A stretch of DNA of 64,000 nucleotides from assembly GCA_036985855.1 (NCBI GenBank), contig BTQL01000007.1, positions 1 through 64,000 of the forward strand, read 5' to 3'. This DNA is from B3-G11 sp036985855 (GTDB lineage: Bacteria > Actinomycetota > Acidimicrobiia > Spongiisociales > UBA5794). A program made the translations under genes and the position numbers. Of this stretch, positions 33,671-42,097 are shown in pieces. Every line of letters starts with the position of its first letter. Within the stretch, counting starts at the first letter, position 1. Under the pieces are notes generated by a model. That model had not been told where the DNA came from, did no database searches, and saw nothing but the letters and a program-made list of their open reading frames with translations.

Positions 33671-33755
33671 GTTGTTCCCGTAGTCTACGAGCGGGTTCTT
33701 CTTGTCAGTATACCTGACCCTCGATATGCCGTCGGGGTCCATATCAACTAGTTGA

Positions 33756-33821
33756 CAGTTCACAGTTCCAGTTCACAGTCGCCCTAGCAGAGCGAACAGA
33801 CAAGACTGATATCTGTGAACT
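33756..33821. repeat. direct and inverted copies of CAGTTCACAG
   Basis: CAGTTCACAGT occurs at 33756-33766 and again at 33769-33779, spaced 13 bases. The inverted core CTGTGAACT is at 33813-33821, over the start codon of the phosphatase gene. The spacing suggests either an operator for the divergent pair or a small simple-sequence expansion. Confidence 0.55.
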
Positions 33822-34435
33822 CTCAAGGCAACAGCGAACTCTTTCTCATACGCCATGGTGCCGTCTCCAATCCCAACCATGTTGTGTACGGGGACCTTCC
33901 GGGCTTTCATCTCTCCCCCACCGGAGTGCTTCAAGCACATCGCACAGCGGAACACCTCAGGACCTCCAGGATCGATGTTGTCCTCACGTCCCCCATCGAG
34001 CGCGCTTTCGAAACGGCGACAGCGATCGCTCGACACCACGATATCGAGCCGATTGTCGACATCAGACTGACCGAATCGAGGCAATTCCCGCACTGGACCG
34101 GACACCGATGGGAATCGATACCTGTTCTGTACCCCGGAGAACTCGAGGCCTACATCGAGGATGCCGACGCGGCCAGAGGGCATGAGACGCTCACGGAAGT
34201 TTCGTCGCGCATCATATCGGCGATCGACGATGCAACGTCCCGCGGCTTCCGACACATTGCCGTTGTCGGTCATCAGGATCCTGTGCAAGCAACGAGGCTC
34301 GCTCTCACGGCCAGAGACCTCCGCGGATTGAGAACCGACCCGCCGCGCCATGCTGAGGTGGTCACGCTCGTTCGCCGGGATGACGATACCTGGACCGAGC
34401 AGAATCGATGGTTGCCGATGGAAGCAACCGGCTGA
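33815..34435 (+). CDS. histidine phosphatase family protein
   Basis: A 206-residue phosphoglycerate-mutase-like phosphatase. FLIRHGAVSNP holds the phospho-His site (RHG), VVLTSPIERAFETATAIA the second Arg, and IAVVGHQDPVQATRLAL the second catalytic His. The acid Glu of the family may be in LTESRQFPHWTG. The substrate cannot be told from sequence. The start GTG lacks a clear ribosome site. Divergent from the DUF3040 gene. Confidence 0.88.
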   Translation: MNSQGNSELFLIRHGAVSNPNHVVYGDLPGFHLSPTGVLQAHRTAEHLRTSRIDVVLTSPIERAFETATAIARHHDIEPIVDIRLTESRQFPHWTGHRWESIPVLYPGELEAYIEDADAARGHETLTEVSSRIISAIDDATSRGFRHIAVVGHQDPVQATRLALTARDLRGLRTDPPRHAEVVTLVRRDDDTWTEQNRWLPMEATG

Positions 34436-34485
34436 GCCGATCGAAGTCCACTACACTCTCGCCAGTCTTGTCGACGAGGAGCGTC

Positions 34486-34935
34486 TTGACCAACCGAACT
34501 CTATTCAAGAGTGCAATCTTCATAGCTGGAGTATTCGTTGCCCTCGTCGTGGTCGGTTCACTGGTGTCTTCAGGACCCTCACAGGCCACGGTCGAGTCCG
34601 ACCGTCAACCAACGACGACCACCACGACCGAGCCACCCGCGGCAGGCGTCGTGGTTGTACTCCTCGAGAACGGTGTCCTCAGGCCATCGAACCTCGAGAT
34701 CGACCTCGAGCAGATTCAAATCGTCAACTGGATCAACAACGACGACAGGGTGTTCATCATCGAGGACGCAGGAGGCGCGTTTGCCTCCGAACCTCTCAGC
34801 CCCGGCGATGAGTTCGAATTCGATTATTCGACCGTTCCACCGGGGCTCTATCGCTACAGAGCGGTTCTCGATACCGACAGCCTCTTCGGAGGAGTACGCG
34901 TCCCCGGCGTGGTGGACTCCCGTCCGGCCCAGTAG
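34486..34935 (+). CDS. membrane-anchored cupredoxin-like protein without copper ligands
   Basis: A 149-residue protein starting on TTG with GAGGAG upstream. One N-terminal membrane anchor (SAIFIAGVFVALVVVGSLVSS) and a Thr-rich linker (TTTTTTEPP) lead to a beta-rich domain: VVVLLENGVLRPSNLEIDLEQIQIVNWINNDDRVFIIED and FDYSTVPPGLYRYRAVLD, which follow the cupredoxin strand pattern. The His-Cys-His-Met copper ligands are absent. The domain assignment is inferred from pattern. It is followed by a membrane protein gene 19 bases on. Confidence 0.65.
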   Translation: MTNRTLFKSAIFIAGVFVALVVVGSLVSSGPSQATVESDRQPTTTTTTEPPAAGVVVVLLENGVLRPSNLEIDLEQIQIVNWINNDDRVFIIEDAGGAFASEPLSPGDEFEFDYSTVPPGLYRYRAVLDTDSLFGGVRVPGVVDSRPAQ

Positions 34936-34953
34936 TTCCCCGGCAGCGAAGCA

Positions 34954-35658
34954 ATGAGCCGTCCCCCGATTGCCATCGGCGCCTCGGGATTCATAGCAGT
35001 CACCTTTGGCTTGATCGCTTTCGCGCAGGACAGCGGGACAATCGCTTCGTCGGCCGCGGCGATGATCATCAGTGGTATCGCGGGCATGGCGATCGGTGGT
35101 CTCGCGGGACTCCTTCTTGTGCACGCTCGGTGGGGCGGATGGATGCTCGGATCTGCCGTTCTGGCTTCGATCTTCCTGGCTTCGGTCGGCGGATCAGTGC
35201 TCTTTTGGATCGCTCTCGGAATTGCAGCCATCTCGATCATCGGCCTCACCGGACCCTGGTTGACACTCTGGGTGCGCCAGCAGCCGGTCGCCGATCCGCT
35301 TGGGATGATCCCCGTGGCTCTCATCGCGAGCAGCGTAGCTGCACCGATCATCGTTGGACTTGCAGCCTACGGAGGAGTCACCTGGTTCCACTGGACGCTC
35401 GTTGGTTTCGTTGTGGTTTCGGCGTGGGCGTACGGAAGAGGACTCCCGTTCGGTATCTGGGGGTTCCGAGTCATCGTTCCGATTGTCGGTCTGTTTGTTA
35501 CGATTCTGACCCCTGGTCCGGCCAGCCTCGCGATCGCTGGTGGAGCCGTCGTAGTGGCTGGAATGGCATGGAACCGCCGGGCGCGAAAGGTAACCGCAGT
35601 GATCACACCTCCGCTACCGGCACCTGTCAATCGCGGGACGTCCAACCGTGAGAACTAG
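34954..35658 (+). CDS. polytopic membrane protein of unknown function
   Basis: A 234-residue, highly hydrophobic protein of about eight spans (for example AIGASGFIAVTFGLIAF, AAAMIISGIAGMAIGGLAGLLLV, GSAVLASIFLASVGGSVLFWIALGIAAISIIGL, IPVALIASSVAAPIIVGLAA, WTLVGFVVVSAWAY, VIVPIVGLFVTILT, LAIAGGAVVVAGMAW). No family recognised. It overlaps the next membrane protein gene by 11 bases, so the two are probably one unit. Confidence 0.65.
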   Translation: MSRPPIAIGASGFIAVTFGLIAFAQDSGTIASSAAAMIISGIAGMAIGGLAGLLLVHARWGGWMLGSAVLASIFLASVGGSVLFWIALGIAAISIIGLTGPWLTLWVRQQPVADPLGMIPVALIASSVAAPIIVGLAAYGGVTWFHWTLVGFVVVSAWAYGRGLPFGIWGFRVIVPIVGLFVTILTPGPASLAIAGGAVVVAGMAWNRRARKVTAVITPPLPAPVNRGTSNREN

Positions 35659-36073
35659 CGACGCACTTGCGATTGCAGTGTCGGCCCTCGTCGGTGCCGT
35701 CACGGGCTGGCTGATCGCCGAATCAGTTGGCGCAGTGATCGGGACCACCATTTCTGTGATCCTCGCCTATGTCGGTGTCAGGGCGAACATCCGGCCCGGA
35801 GTTGTCTCAACCGTACTCGTCGGGACGATGGCTGGTGGACTCATCGGTTCGAGTGTCGTCGAGGCCATCTGTCTGCCCGCGAGCTGTCGACCACTTACGG
35901 TCGCAGGCGGGCTCATCACAGCGGCGCTCTCCTTTGTTGGGGTCGGACTCGTTGCAGCTCTCGTGACACGGTCGTTCGACGAGTACAACGAACGCATCGC
36001 GGCCGGCCTGCCACCAACGGGCGTCGGCTGTGAGGGAGGGGACACGAACAGGGACAAAGATACCGATGACTGA
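35648..36073 (+). CDS. membrane protein of unknown function
   Basis: A 141-residue protein of about four spans (ALAIAVSALVGAVTGWLIAESVGAVIGTTISVILAYV, VVSTVLVGTMAGGLIGSSVVEAI, GGLITAALSFVGVGLVAALV) and a hydrophilic acidic C-terminus (DTNRDKDTDD). Start GTG, overlapping the upstream gene by 11 bases. Three Cys residues are present (two in ICLPASC). Function unknown. It is convergent with fabF. Confidence 0.6.
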   Translation: MRTSDALAIAVSALVGAVTGWLIAESVGAVIGTTISVILAYVGVRANIRPGVVSTVLVGTMAGGLIGSSVVEAICLPASCRPLTVAGGLITAALSFVGVGLVAALVTRSFDEYNERIAAGLPPTGVGCEGGDTNRDKDTDD

Positions 36074-36121
36074 TGACCCGTCCGATCCTTCGGCTATCGG
36101 TGAGCGGATGCCCTCAGGCCA

Positions 36122-37372
36122 CTAGTCCGGTGGTGCTCCGAAGATGAGGGACACATTGTGTCCTCCGAACCCGAATGAGTTCGTCATCGCTGTCGTAATG
36201 GCAACTGCTCTCGCACGGTTGGGCACATAGTCGAGATCGCACTCCTCGTCGGGTGTCTCGTAGTTGATCGTCGGTGGCAGCATGCCGTCGCGAATCGCGA
36301 GAAGGCACGCGAGTGACTCGACCGCTCCCGCGGCCCCGAGCAGATGACCGGTCATCGACTTGGTAGAAGAGACAGGGATCTCGTAGGCAGCGTCGCCGAA
36401 GGCAGTCTTTATCGCAGCCGTTTCGGTCTTGTCATTGGCGGGCGTCGAAGTACCGTGGGCGTTGATGTAGCCAAGTTCGGCTGGGGCAAGACCTGCATCG
36501 TCCAACGCCGCCGTCATCGCGCGTGCTGCGCCTGCACCTCCCGGCCGTGGCAGGGTGATGTGATAGCCGTCTGCGGACATGCCATACCCGAGAAGCTCAC
36601 CGTAGATGTGAGCGCCACGGCTGCGAGCATGTCCGAGCTCCTCGAGGATCAACACCGCAGCCCCCTCACCCATTACGAACCCGTCTCTGTGCAGGTCGAA
36701 TGGTCGCGACGCTCCCTCGGGATCATCGTTGTTCGTGCTCATGGCCCGTGCAGAAGCGAAACCAGCAATCGCGAACCGGGTTATGCTCGCCTCCCCTCCA
36801 CCTGCAACCATGACGTCGGCAGCGCCACGTGCAATCACGGCTGCGGCGTCACCGATGGCGTTCGCCGATGCCGCGCACGCAGTCACGGTCGTCGAGTTCG
36901 GTCCATAGAGATTGAAGTCGATCGAAGCAACCCCTCCGGCCATGTTCGAGATGATCTTGGCGATGCCGTACGGAGAGATACGACTCGGGCCGCGATCGAG
37001 GAGCACACCGATCTGTTCCTCCATCGTCTCGATCCCGCCGATTCCGGTGCCCGCAAGAACACCGGCACGCAGGGCAGCAGGGTCGTCTTCTTCATATGAA
37101 AGGCCGGCGTCTTGGAGCGCTTGTTTCGTCGCCACCCAGAACAGCTGGGAACTACGGTCAAGTCGACGCGCGTCGCGCACAGACATGTGATCGGTGATAT
37201 CGAAATCCTTGATCTCCGAACCGATCTTTGTCGTGATATCGGAGACATCGACGCGCTCGATCCTTGAAACACCGCTCCTGCCGTCAAGAAGATTGCGCCA
37301 GAGTTCGTCCACACTCGATCCGAGCGCGGTTCGTGTTCCCAAGCCCGTTATGACGACCCTGCGGCCGATCAT
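36122..37372 (-). CDS. fabF: beta-ketoacyl-ACP synthase II FabF
   Basis: A 416-residue condensing enzyme of fatty acid elongation. Start RRVVITGLGTRTALGSSVDELW; active-site Cys in TVTACAASANAIGDAA; the two His in INAHGTSTPANDKTE and KSMTGHLLGAAGAVESL; Lys in the same SSTKSMTGH block; end NSFGFGGHNVSLIF. The residues after the Cys read Ala-Ala-Ser rather than the commoner Ala-Ser-Gly. Last gene of the fabD-fabH-fabG-acpP-fabF operon, eight bases after acpP. Confidence 0.95.
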   Translation of the reverse strand: MIGRRVVITGLGTRTALGSSVDELWRNLLDGRSGVSRIERVDVSDITTKIGSEIKDFDITDHMSVRDARRLDRSSQLFWVATKQALQDAGLSYEEDDPAALRAGVLAGTGIGGIETMEEQIGVLLDRGPSRISPYGIAKIISNMAGGVASIDFNLYGPNSTTVTACAASANAIGDAAAVIARGAADVMVAGGGEASITRFAIAGFASARAMSTNNDDPEGASRPFDLHRDGFVMGEGAAVLILEELGHARSRGAHIYGELLGYGMSADGYHITLPRPGGAGAARAMTAALDDAGLAPAELGYINAHGTSTPANDKTETAAIKTAFGDAAYEIPVSSTKSMTGHLLGAAGAVESLACLLAIRDGMLPPTINYETPDEECDLDYVPNRARAVAITTAMTNSFGFGGHNVSLIFGAPPD

Positions 37373-37380
37373 CAGCAGCC

Positions 37381-37626
37381 CTAACCAGCAAGTTTGGCAA
37401 CGACCAGATCGACGGCTTGGCCAACGGTGCCGATCGACTCCGCTTCCTCGTCCGGGATCTGAACACCGAAATTGTCCTCGAGCGCCATGAGGAGCTCGAC
37501 TACGCCAAGCGAGTCGACTTCGAGGTCTTCTTCGAATCGCGCTTCAGCGGTGATCTTGTCAGCATCGAGGCCGAGCTCTTCCACGAGAAGTTCGTTCAAC
37601 TTCGATTCAATTTCCGCACGTTCCAT
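37381..37626 (-). CDS. acpP: acyl carrier protein
   Basis: An 81-residue acidic helical protein. The phosphopantetheine Ser lies in LEVDSLGVVELLMALEDNFGVQIPDEE, the standard DSL motif. It carries growing acyl chains for the FAS II enzymes encoded around it. Twenty bases follow fabG and eight precede fabF. Confidence 0.96.
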   Translation of the reverse strand: MERAEIESKLNELLVEELGLDADKITAEARFEEDLEVDSLGVVELLMALEDNFGVQIPDEEAESIGTVGQAVDLVVAKLAG

Positions 37627-37646
37627 GGCATGTGTCTCCTGGTTGG

Positions 37647-38381
37647 TTATAGAGCCAACCCACCGTCAACGACGATGGTCTGGCCGGTGATGTACGAAGC
37701 ACCGTCGGAAGCAAGATAGCCGACTATCGATGCGACTTCCCCAGGCAAGCCGAGTCTGCCGAGGGCGATCTGTTCAGCTACTGCGTCGGTGACGTTGTCC
37801 CCGAGCGCAGCGGTCATGTCGGTCTGGATAAAACCCGGGGCAATGGCGTTGACGGTTATTCCCCTGGAACCGACCTCTTTCGCTACAGATTTGGTGAAAC
37901 CGATGATGCCAGCCTTGGCAGCTGCGTAGTTGCTTTGTCCCGGATTCCCTGAGATCCCTGAAACTGAACTGATGTTGATGATCCTTCCCGACTTCGCCCG
38001 CAGCATCGAACGCAGCGCTGCTTTGGTGCACAAGAAAACCGAACCGAGATTCGTGTTCACAACGTTGTCCCACTGATCAGATGTCATGCGCAGAAGCAAC
38101 CCGTCATCGGTGATCCCAGCGTTGTTGACGAGGACCGAAACCGAACCGAGTTCGTTGGAAACCATCTCGAACATGGCCGCGACGGCATCGGCGTCGGACA
38201 CATCAGCCTGCACGGCGAGCGCGCTCCCGCCGTGTTCTTCAATCTTTGACACTACCTCGTCGGCCTTCGCAGAGTTCGAGGCATAGTTCACCGCAACGGC
38301 AAAACCGTCGGCAGCGAGGTGGAGCGCAATTGCGCGACCGATACCCCTGGAAGCTCCCGTTACGAGCGCAACATCGGTCAT
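37647..38381 (-). CDS. fabG: 3-oxoacyl-ACP reductase FabG
   Basis: A 244-residue short-chain dehydrogenase. The NADPH loop is ALVTGASRGIGRAIALHLA, the structural NNAG is in VLVNNAGITDDGLLLRM, the catalytic Ser in INISSVSGISGNPGQSNYAAAKAGIIGF with Tyr and Lys in YxxxK, and IAPGFIQTDMTAAL and GQTIVVDGGLAL close the fold as in FabG. It overlaps fabH by four bases (ATGA). Confidence 0.95.
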   Translation of the reverse strand: MTDVALVTGASRGIGRAIALHLAADGFAVAVNYASNSAKADEVVSKIEEHGGSALAVQADVSDADAVAAMFEMVSNELGSVSVLVNNAGITDDGLLLRMTSDQWDNVVNTNLGSVFLCTKAALRSMLRAKSGRIINISSVSGISGNPGQSNYAAAKAGIIGFTKSVAKEVGSRGITVNAIAPGFIQTDMTAALGDNVTDAVAEQIALGRLGLPGEVASIVGYLASDGASYITGQTIVVDGGLAL

Positions 38382-39439
38382 CTTTGGAATGCTTTCTGTT
38401 TCTGGATCAGAATCTCAAGACCCGTCTTGTCTGGTTCCGGTAGTTGTTCATCGATCGTTGCCAGTGGTTCTGTACGGTCTCCCCACTGGAATGCAACGGA
38501 ACCCCATGTGACGCCGGCGCCATATGCGGCGAACACGAGCTTGTCCCCCGCGTGCACACGACCTTCCTCAATCGCCTCCGAAAGAGCGATGGGGATCGTC
38601 GCCGCTGAGGTGTTGCCGTACTTGTGAATGTTCACAAACATCTTCGATTCATCAGCCTTGATTCTGCGTCGCACCGCATCGATGATCCTCAAGTTCGCCT
38701 GGTGCGGGATGACAAGGTCGATGTCTTCGAGTTCCCAGCCTGCATCCTTGGCAGCTGAGATTGTGCCCTCACCCATCTTGACCACGGCGCCCTTGAAGAT
38801 CTCCGCACCGTCCATGACGATGGCTATCTCTGCTTCCGAGTCGATGAATTCGGTTCCGAGCCCTGTAGCGGTGAGGTACTCGGCGCCGCTCCCGTCGGCG
38901 CCAAGCGCCATCGACTTGATTCCTGAGTCGTCGTCCGACGCCTCTACGACGACTGCGCCTGCGCCGTCGCCGAAGAGCACGGCGGTTGAACGTTTCTTAA
39001 GATTGAGATAGGACGTGATTCGCTCAGACCCGATCAAGAGGACGCGGTTGGCCGTGCCCGTTGCGATGAGTCCGTGGGCCATGGAGAGGCCATAGATGAA
39101 TCCCGAGCAACCTGCATTGATGTCCGAAGCGGCTGCGCGCACCGCGCCGATCTTGGACTGCACGTACGCTGCCGAGGATGGGATCTGTCGGTCCGCGGTA
39201 CACGTAGCGACGATCACATAGTCAACGTCGGTAGGTTGCAAACCCGCGGCCGCCACCGCGCGCTTTCCAGCGAGTGCTGCCATGTCGGAGTTGTTGACAT
39301 GAGAAACGTGTCGCTCCTTGATGCCAGAGCGCGACGTGATCCACTCATCGCTTGTATCGATGACCGTTGCGAGCTCATCGTTCGTCACAACAGGTTGAGG
39401 GATGCAGCGGCCCCAGCCGGTGATGGTTACGTTCTTCAT
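38378..39439 (-). CDS. fabH: beta-ketoacyl-ACP synthase III FabH
   Basis: A 353-residue initiating condensing enzyme. WITSRSGIKERHV near the N-terminus, the catalytic Cys in DINAGCSGFIYGLSMAHGLI, the His in VIPHQANLRIIDAV and the Asn in NIHKYGNTSAATIPIAL form the triad. The C-terminal 25 residues (DEQLPEPDKTGLEILIQKQKAF) extend beyond the usual end. It joins acetyl-CoA or branched acyl-CoA to malonyl-ACP; the primer preference cannot be read here. Confidence 0.95.
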   Translation of the reverse strand: MKNVTITGWGRCIPQPVVTNDELATVIDTSDEWITSRSGIKERHVSHVNNSDMAALAGKRAVAAAGLQPTDVDYVIVATCTADRQIPSSAAYVQSKIGAVRAAASDINAGCSGFIYGLSMAHGLIATGTANRVLLIGSERITSYLNLKKRSTAVLFGDGAGAVVVEASDDDSGIKSMALGADGSGAEYLTATGLGTEFIDSEAEIAIVMDGAEIFKGAVVKMGEGTISAAKDAGWELEDIDLVIPHQANLRIIDAVRRRIKADESKMFVNIHKYGNTSAATIPIALSEAIEEGRVHAGDKLVFAAYGAGVTWGSVAFQWGDRTEPLATIDEQLPEPDKTGLEILIQKQKAFQR

Positions 39440-39461
39440 GCTGTTCCTTCCCAGCGAGCCT

Positions 39462-40388
39462 TCATTCTACGGAGAGTTCCCTCGCCACCGCGCGCGCTTG
39501 CACAATGGATGAAACCACCCTCACATCGACATCTTTGACGGTTCGTTTCGCGAGTCCGGCCGTGACCTCTCCCGGCCCAATGTGCACGAACGTGCCCACT
39601 CCTCCACGAGCTATGTGTTCGAGGGACTCGGAGAAGCGTACGGGGGCCGTCAACTGTTGGACAAGAGTCATCGACGGCTCGGTGGTTGGCTCAGCCGTGG
39701 CGTTTGCGTACACAGCAAACGCTGGTTCGGCGAACGAGACAGGTTCCAGCGCCGCTGCGAGCATCTCGGCGGCTGGGGCCATGTACGGCGAGTGAAACGC
39801 ACCTTGCACTTTGAGCCTGATCACTCTCCGTACTCCGAGTTCTCGTGCGTTGTTCTCGAGCCACATGAGGTCGTCATCCCCACCGGCGACAACGACCTGA
39901 CCGGGAGCGTTGATATTCGCCAGCGACAGGTGTCCACCCTCATCCGCCCGTTTGCGGGCGACAGCTTCGACCAGAGAGACGTCTGCTCCGAGCAGCGCCG
40001 CCATGCCCGAGGGCGTCAGCCGTGCTGCCGCTGCCATTGCCTCGCCACGTTTTGCAACGAGCGCGAGACCGTCGAAATAGTCGAGAGCTCCAGCTGCGGC
40101 CAGGGCCGTGTATTCCCCGAGACTGTGTCCCGCAGCTGCCTTGGGAGGACTCGCCACGTTCTTGGCGAACTCCAGCCAGAGAGCGTACGAAACCGCATAC
40201 AACGACGGCTGGGCGTGTTGGGTTTCGGTAAGTCGCTCGTCCGGGCCATCGCTCACAAGGGCGTCGAGATCCCAGCCGAGCACTTCGTTGGCAGACTCAC
40301 CGGATACTTCGGGATATGCGGCGCGCGCGTCGGCGCACATCCCGACAGATTGGCTTCCCTGACCTGGGAACAGTACGGCGTAGTCCAT
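39462..40388 (-). CDS. fabD: malonyl CoA-ACP transacylase FabD
   Basis: A 308-residue acyltransferase starting MDYAVLFPGQGSQSVGM. The catalytic Ser is in AAGHSLGEYTALAAAGAL, the Arg in KRGEAM, the His in QGAFHSPYM, and VHIGPGEVTAGL lies near the end. ATG at 40388 is chosen because the family motif starts there; 17 codons upstream have no similarity. First gene of the fab operon. Confidence 0.94.
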   Translation of the reverse strand: MDYAVLFPGQGSQSVGMCADARAAYPEVSGESANEVLGWDLDALVSDGPDERLTETQHAQPSLYAVSYALWLEFAKNVASPPKAAAGHSLGEYTALAAAGALDYFDGLALVAKRGEAMAAAARLTPSGMAALLGADVSLVEAVARKRADEGGHLSLANINAPGQVVVAGGDDDLMWLENNARELGVRRVIRLKVQGAFHSPYMAPAAEMLAAALEPVSFAEPAFAVYANATAEPTTEPSMTLVQQLTAPVRFSESLEHIARGGVGTFVHIGPGEVTAGLAKRTVKDVDVRVVSSIVQARAVARELSVE

Positions 40389-40456
40389 TGGTGCTCTCGT
40401 TGTCTCGATTCGTTTCGTCTCGGGTCCGGATAGTTGCAATCGTAATCTGCGATCAG

Positions 40457-41635
40457 CTATCCGTTCCCCGCCTGAAGATACTTGCGAATATTTCGCACGG
40501 CCTGCGTGATTCGGTGCTCGTTCTCCACAAGCGCGAACCGAACGTGCTGATCGCCCGAGGGTCCGAATCCGATTCCGGGGCTCACGGCAACTTCGGCTTT
40601 GTCAAGGAGATCGAGTGCAAACGCGAGGCTTCCCATGGCTTGGAATCGATCGGGTATCTCGGCCCAGACGAACATCGTGGCGCGCGGCGTCTCGATCTCC
40701 CAGCCGGCTCGATTGAGTCCTTCCACCAACGTGTCACGCCGTACCTTGTACTCCTCGACAACCTCACCGACGTAAGAATCGTGCTCGTTGAGAGCGATGA
40801 TCGATGCGATCTGAATCGGCTGAAAGGTGCCGTAATCGAGATAGGACTTGAGCTGTTGCAGCGCTCTGACCATCTCGGCGTTCCCAACGACGAAACCGAC
40901 CCTCCAACCTGCCATCGAATGAGACTTCGACAATGTGTACAGCTCAACGGCAACTTCCTTCGCACCATCAACCTGGAGCAGCGAAGGCGGCTTGTAGCCG
41001 TCGAAGCTGATATCGGCGTACGCGAAATCATGAACGAGCATGACGTCGTTCCGATGGGCGAATTCGACAAGCCGCTCGAAGAAGCCGACATCGACGGTCA
41101 CGGTCGTCGGATTGTGGGGGAACGATGTGACGATCACTCTCGGTTTCGGCCATGACGTTCGGAACGCAGCAGTCAGCTGCTCGAAGAAATCGGCATTCGT
41201 CGACAGATGAACACGACGCACTTCAGCACCCGCGAGCACCGGCGCGTAGATATGGATCGGATACGAGGGTTCAGGTACGAGCGCGACATCACCCGGTTGC
41301 ACGAGCGCCCACATGAGGTGGGACAGACCTTCTTTCGCACCGATCGTGTTGATGACCTCGGTTTCTGGATCCAACACGACCCCATACGCGCGCAAGTACC
41401 GGTCGGCGACTGCCTTTCGCAGGTTCGGGATTCCTCTCGAAGCCGAGTACCTGTGGTTCTTGGCCTGCGTAGCGGCCTCGACGAGCTTGTCAACGACGCC
41501 GGGCGGTGAAGGGATATTCGGGTTGCCGAAACCCAGATCGATGACGTCGACGCCTGCACGCCTCGCCTCGGTCTTGCGCTGATTGATCTCGGCGAACACG
41601 TAGGGCGGAAGATTGTCGATTCTCCTGAACTGCAT
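40457..41635 (-). CDS. class I/II aminotransferase (AlaC-like)
   Basis: A 392-residue PLP enzyme of fold type I. RRIDNLPPYVFAEINQRKTEARRAGVDVIDLGFGNPNIPSP is the N-terminus characteristic of the AlaC/LL-diaminopimelate aminotransferase branch. PEPSYPIHIYAP, SFPHNPTTVTVD, VHDFAYADISFDGYKPPS, the PLP lysine in YTLSKSHSMAGWRVGF and a late Arg in VRFALVENEHR complete it. It probably makes alanine or a related amino acid. It has its own 68-base upstream gap after the fab operon end. Confidence 0.85.
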   Translation of the reverse strand: MQFRRIDNLPPYVFAEINQRKTEARRAGVDVIDLGFGNPNIPSPPGVVDKLVEAATQAKNHRYSASRGIPNLRKAVADRYLRAYGVVLDPETEVINTIGAKEGLSHLMWALVQPGDVALVPEPSYPIHIYAPVLAGAEVRRVHLSTNADFFEQLTAAFRTSWPKPRVIVTSFPHNPTTVTVDVGFFERLVEFAHRNDVMLVHDFAYADISFDGYKPPSLLQVDGAKEVAVELYTLSKSHSMAGWRVGFVVGNAEMVRALQQLKSYLDYGTFQPIQIASIIALNEHDSYVGEVVEEYKVRRDTLVEGLNRAGWEIETPRATMFVWAEIPDRFQAMGSLAFALDLLDKAEVAVSPGIGFGPSGDQHVRFALVENEHRITQAVRNIRKYLQAGNG

Positions 41636-41674
41636 ATCGTGACCCTAGACCGGGACCAGATCGTCGTAGCGACT

Positions 41675-42097
41675 CTATCCAGGGAGCAATCGCCTGATTC
41701 CATCGGGGATGATCGCTGCACCCCATGAGAACGCCGACCGTACGAGATCGAGTGCATCTTCCGTTCCATCCCAGTGCGAACGAACGATATGTTCATCCAC
41801 ACCGACCATGAGGTGATTCACTGCAAGCGATACGAGTATGAGGTCATCCAAACGCCCAAAACCGATGATGAAGTCGGGAACCAGGTCGATAGGAAGGACC
41901 ACATAACCGAGGACCGCACCTATGAAGATTTTGCGGCGGATCGGGACGCGTGGGTCACGGAGAAGCCGGGTCAACAACTTCACGATGTTCGGAAGCAGTA
42001 CCACGGCTTCCATGGCCAACTGTCCGCGCGAGCGCGCCTCAACCGGCATGGAGTCGTCTATCGCGACCAGTTCGACGGTCTCCTGTATGTCCTTCAT
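41675..42097 (-). CDS. DUF1232 (YkvA-type) membrane protein
   Basis: A 140-residue protein with the DUF1232 core VPIRRKIFIGAVLGYVVLPIDLVPDFIIGFGRLDDLILVSLAVNHLM, which has two short hydrophobic helices around the LPIDLVPDFI turn. The N-terminal 45 residues are hydrophilic. Function of the family is unknown. It overlaps the ROK kinase gene by four bases. Confidence 0.85.
   Translation of the reverse strand: MKDIQETVELVAIDDSMPVEARSRGQLAMEAVVLLPNIVKLLTRLLRDPRVPIRRKIFIGAVLGYVVLPIDLVPDFIIGFGRLDDLILVSLAVNHLMVGVDEHIVRSHWDGTEDALDLVRSAFSWGAAIIPDGIRRLLPG

Noticed and set aside
36074..36121. CCGAT...ATCGG hairpin between convergent genes before fabF
   Set aside because: Five base pairs only, no U tract.
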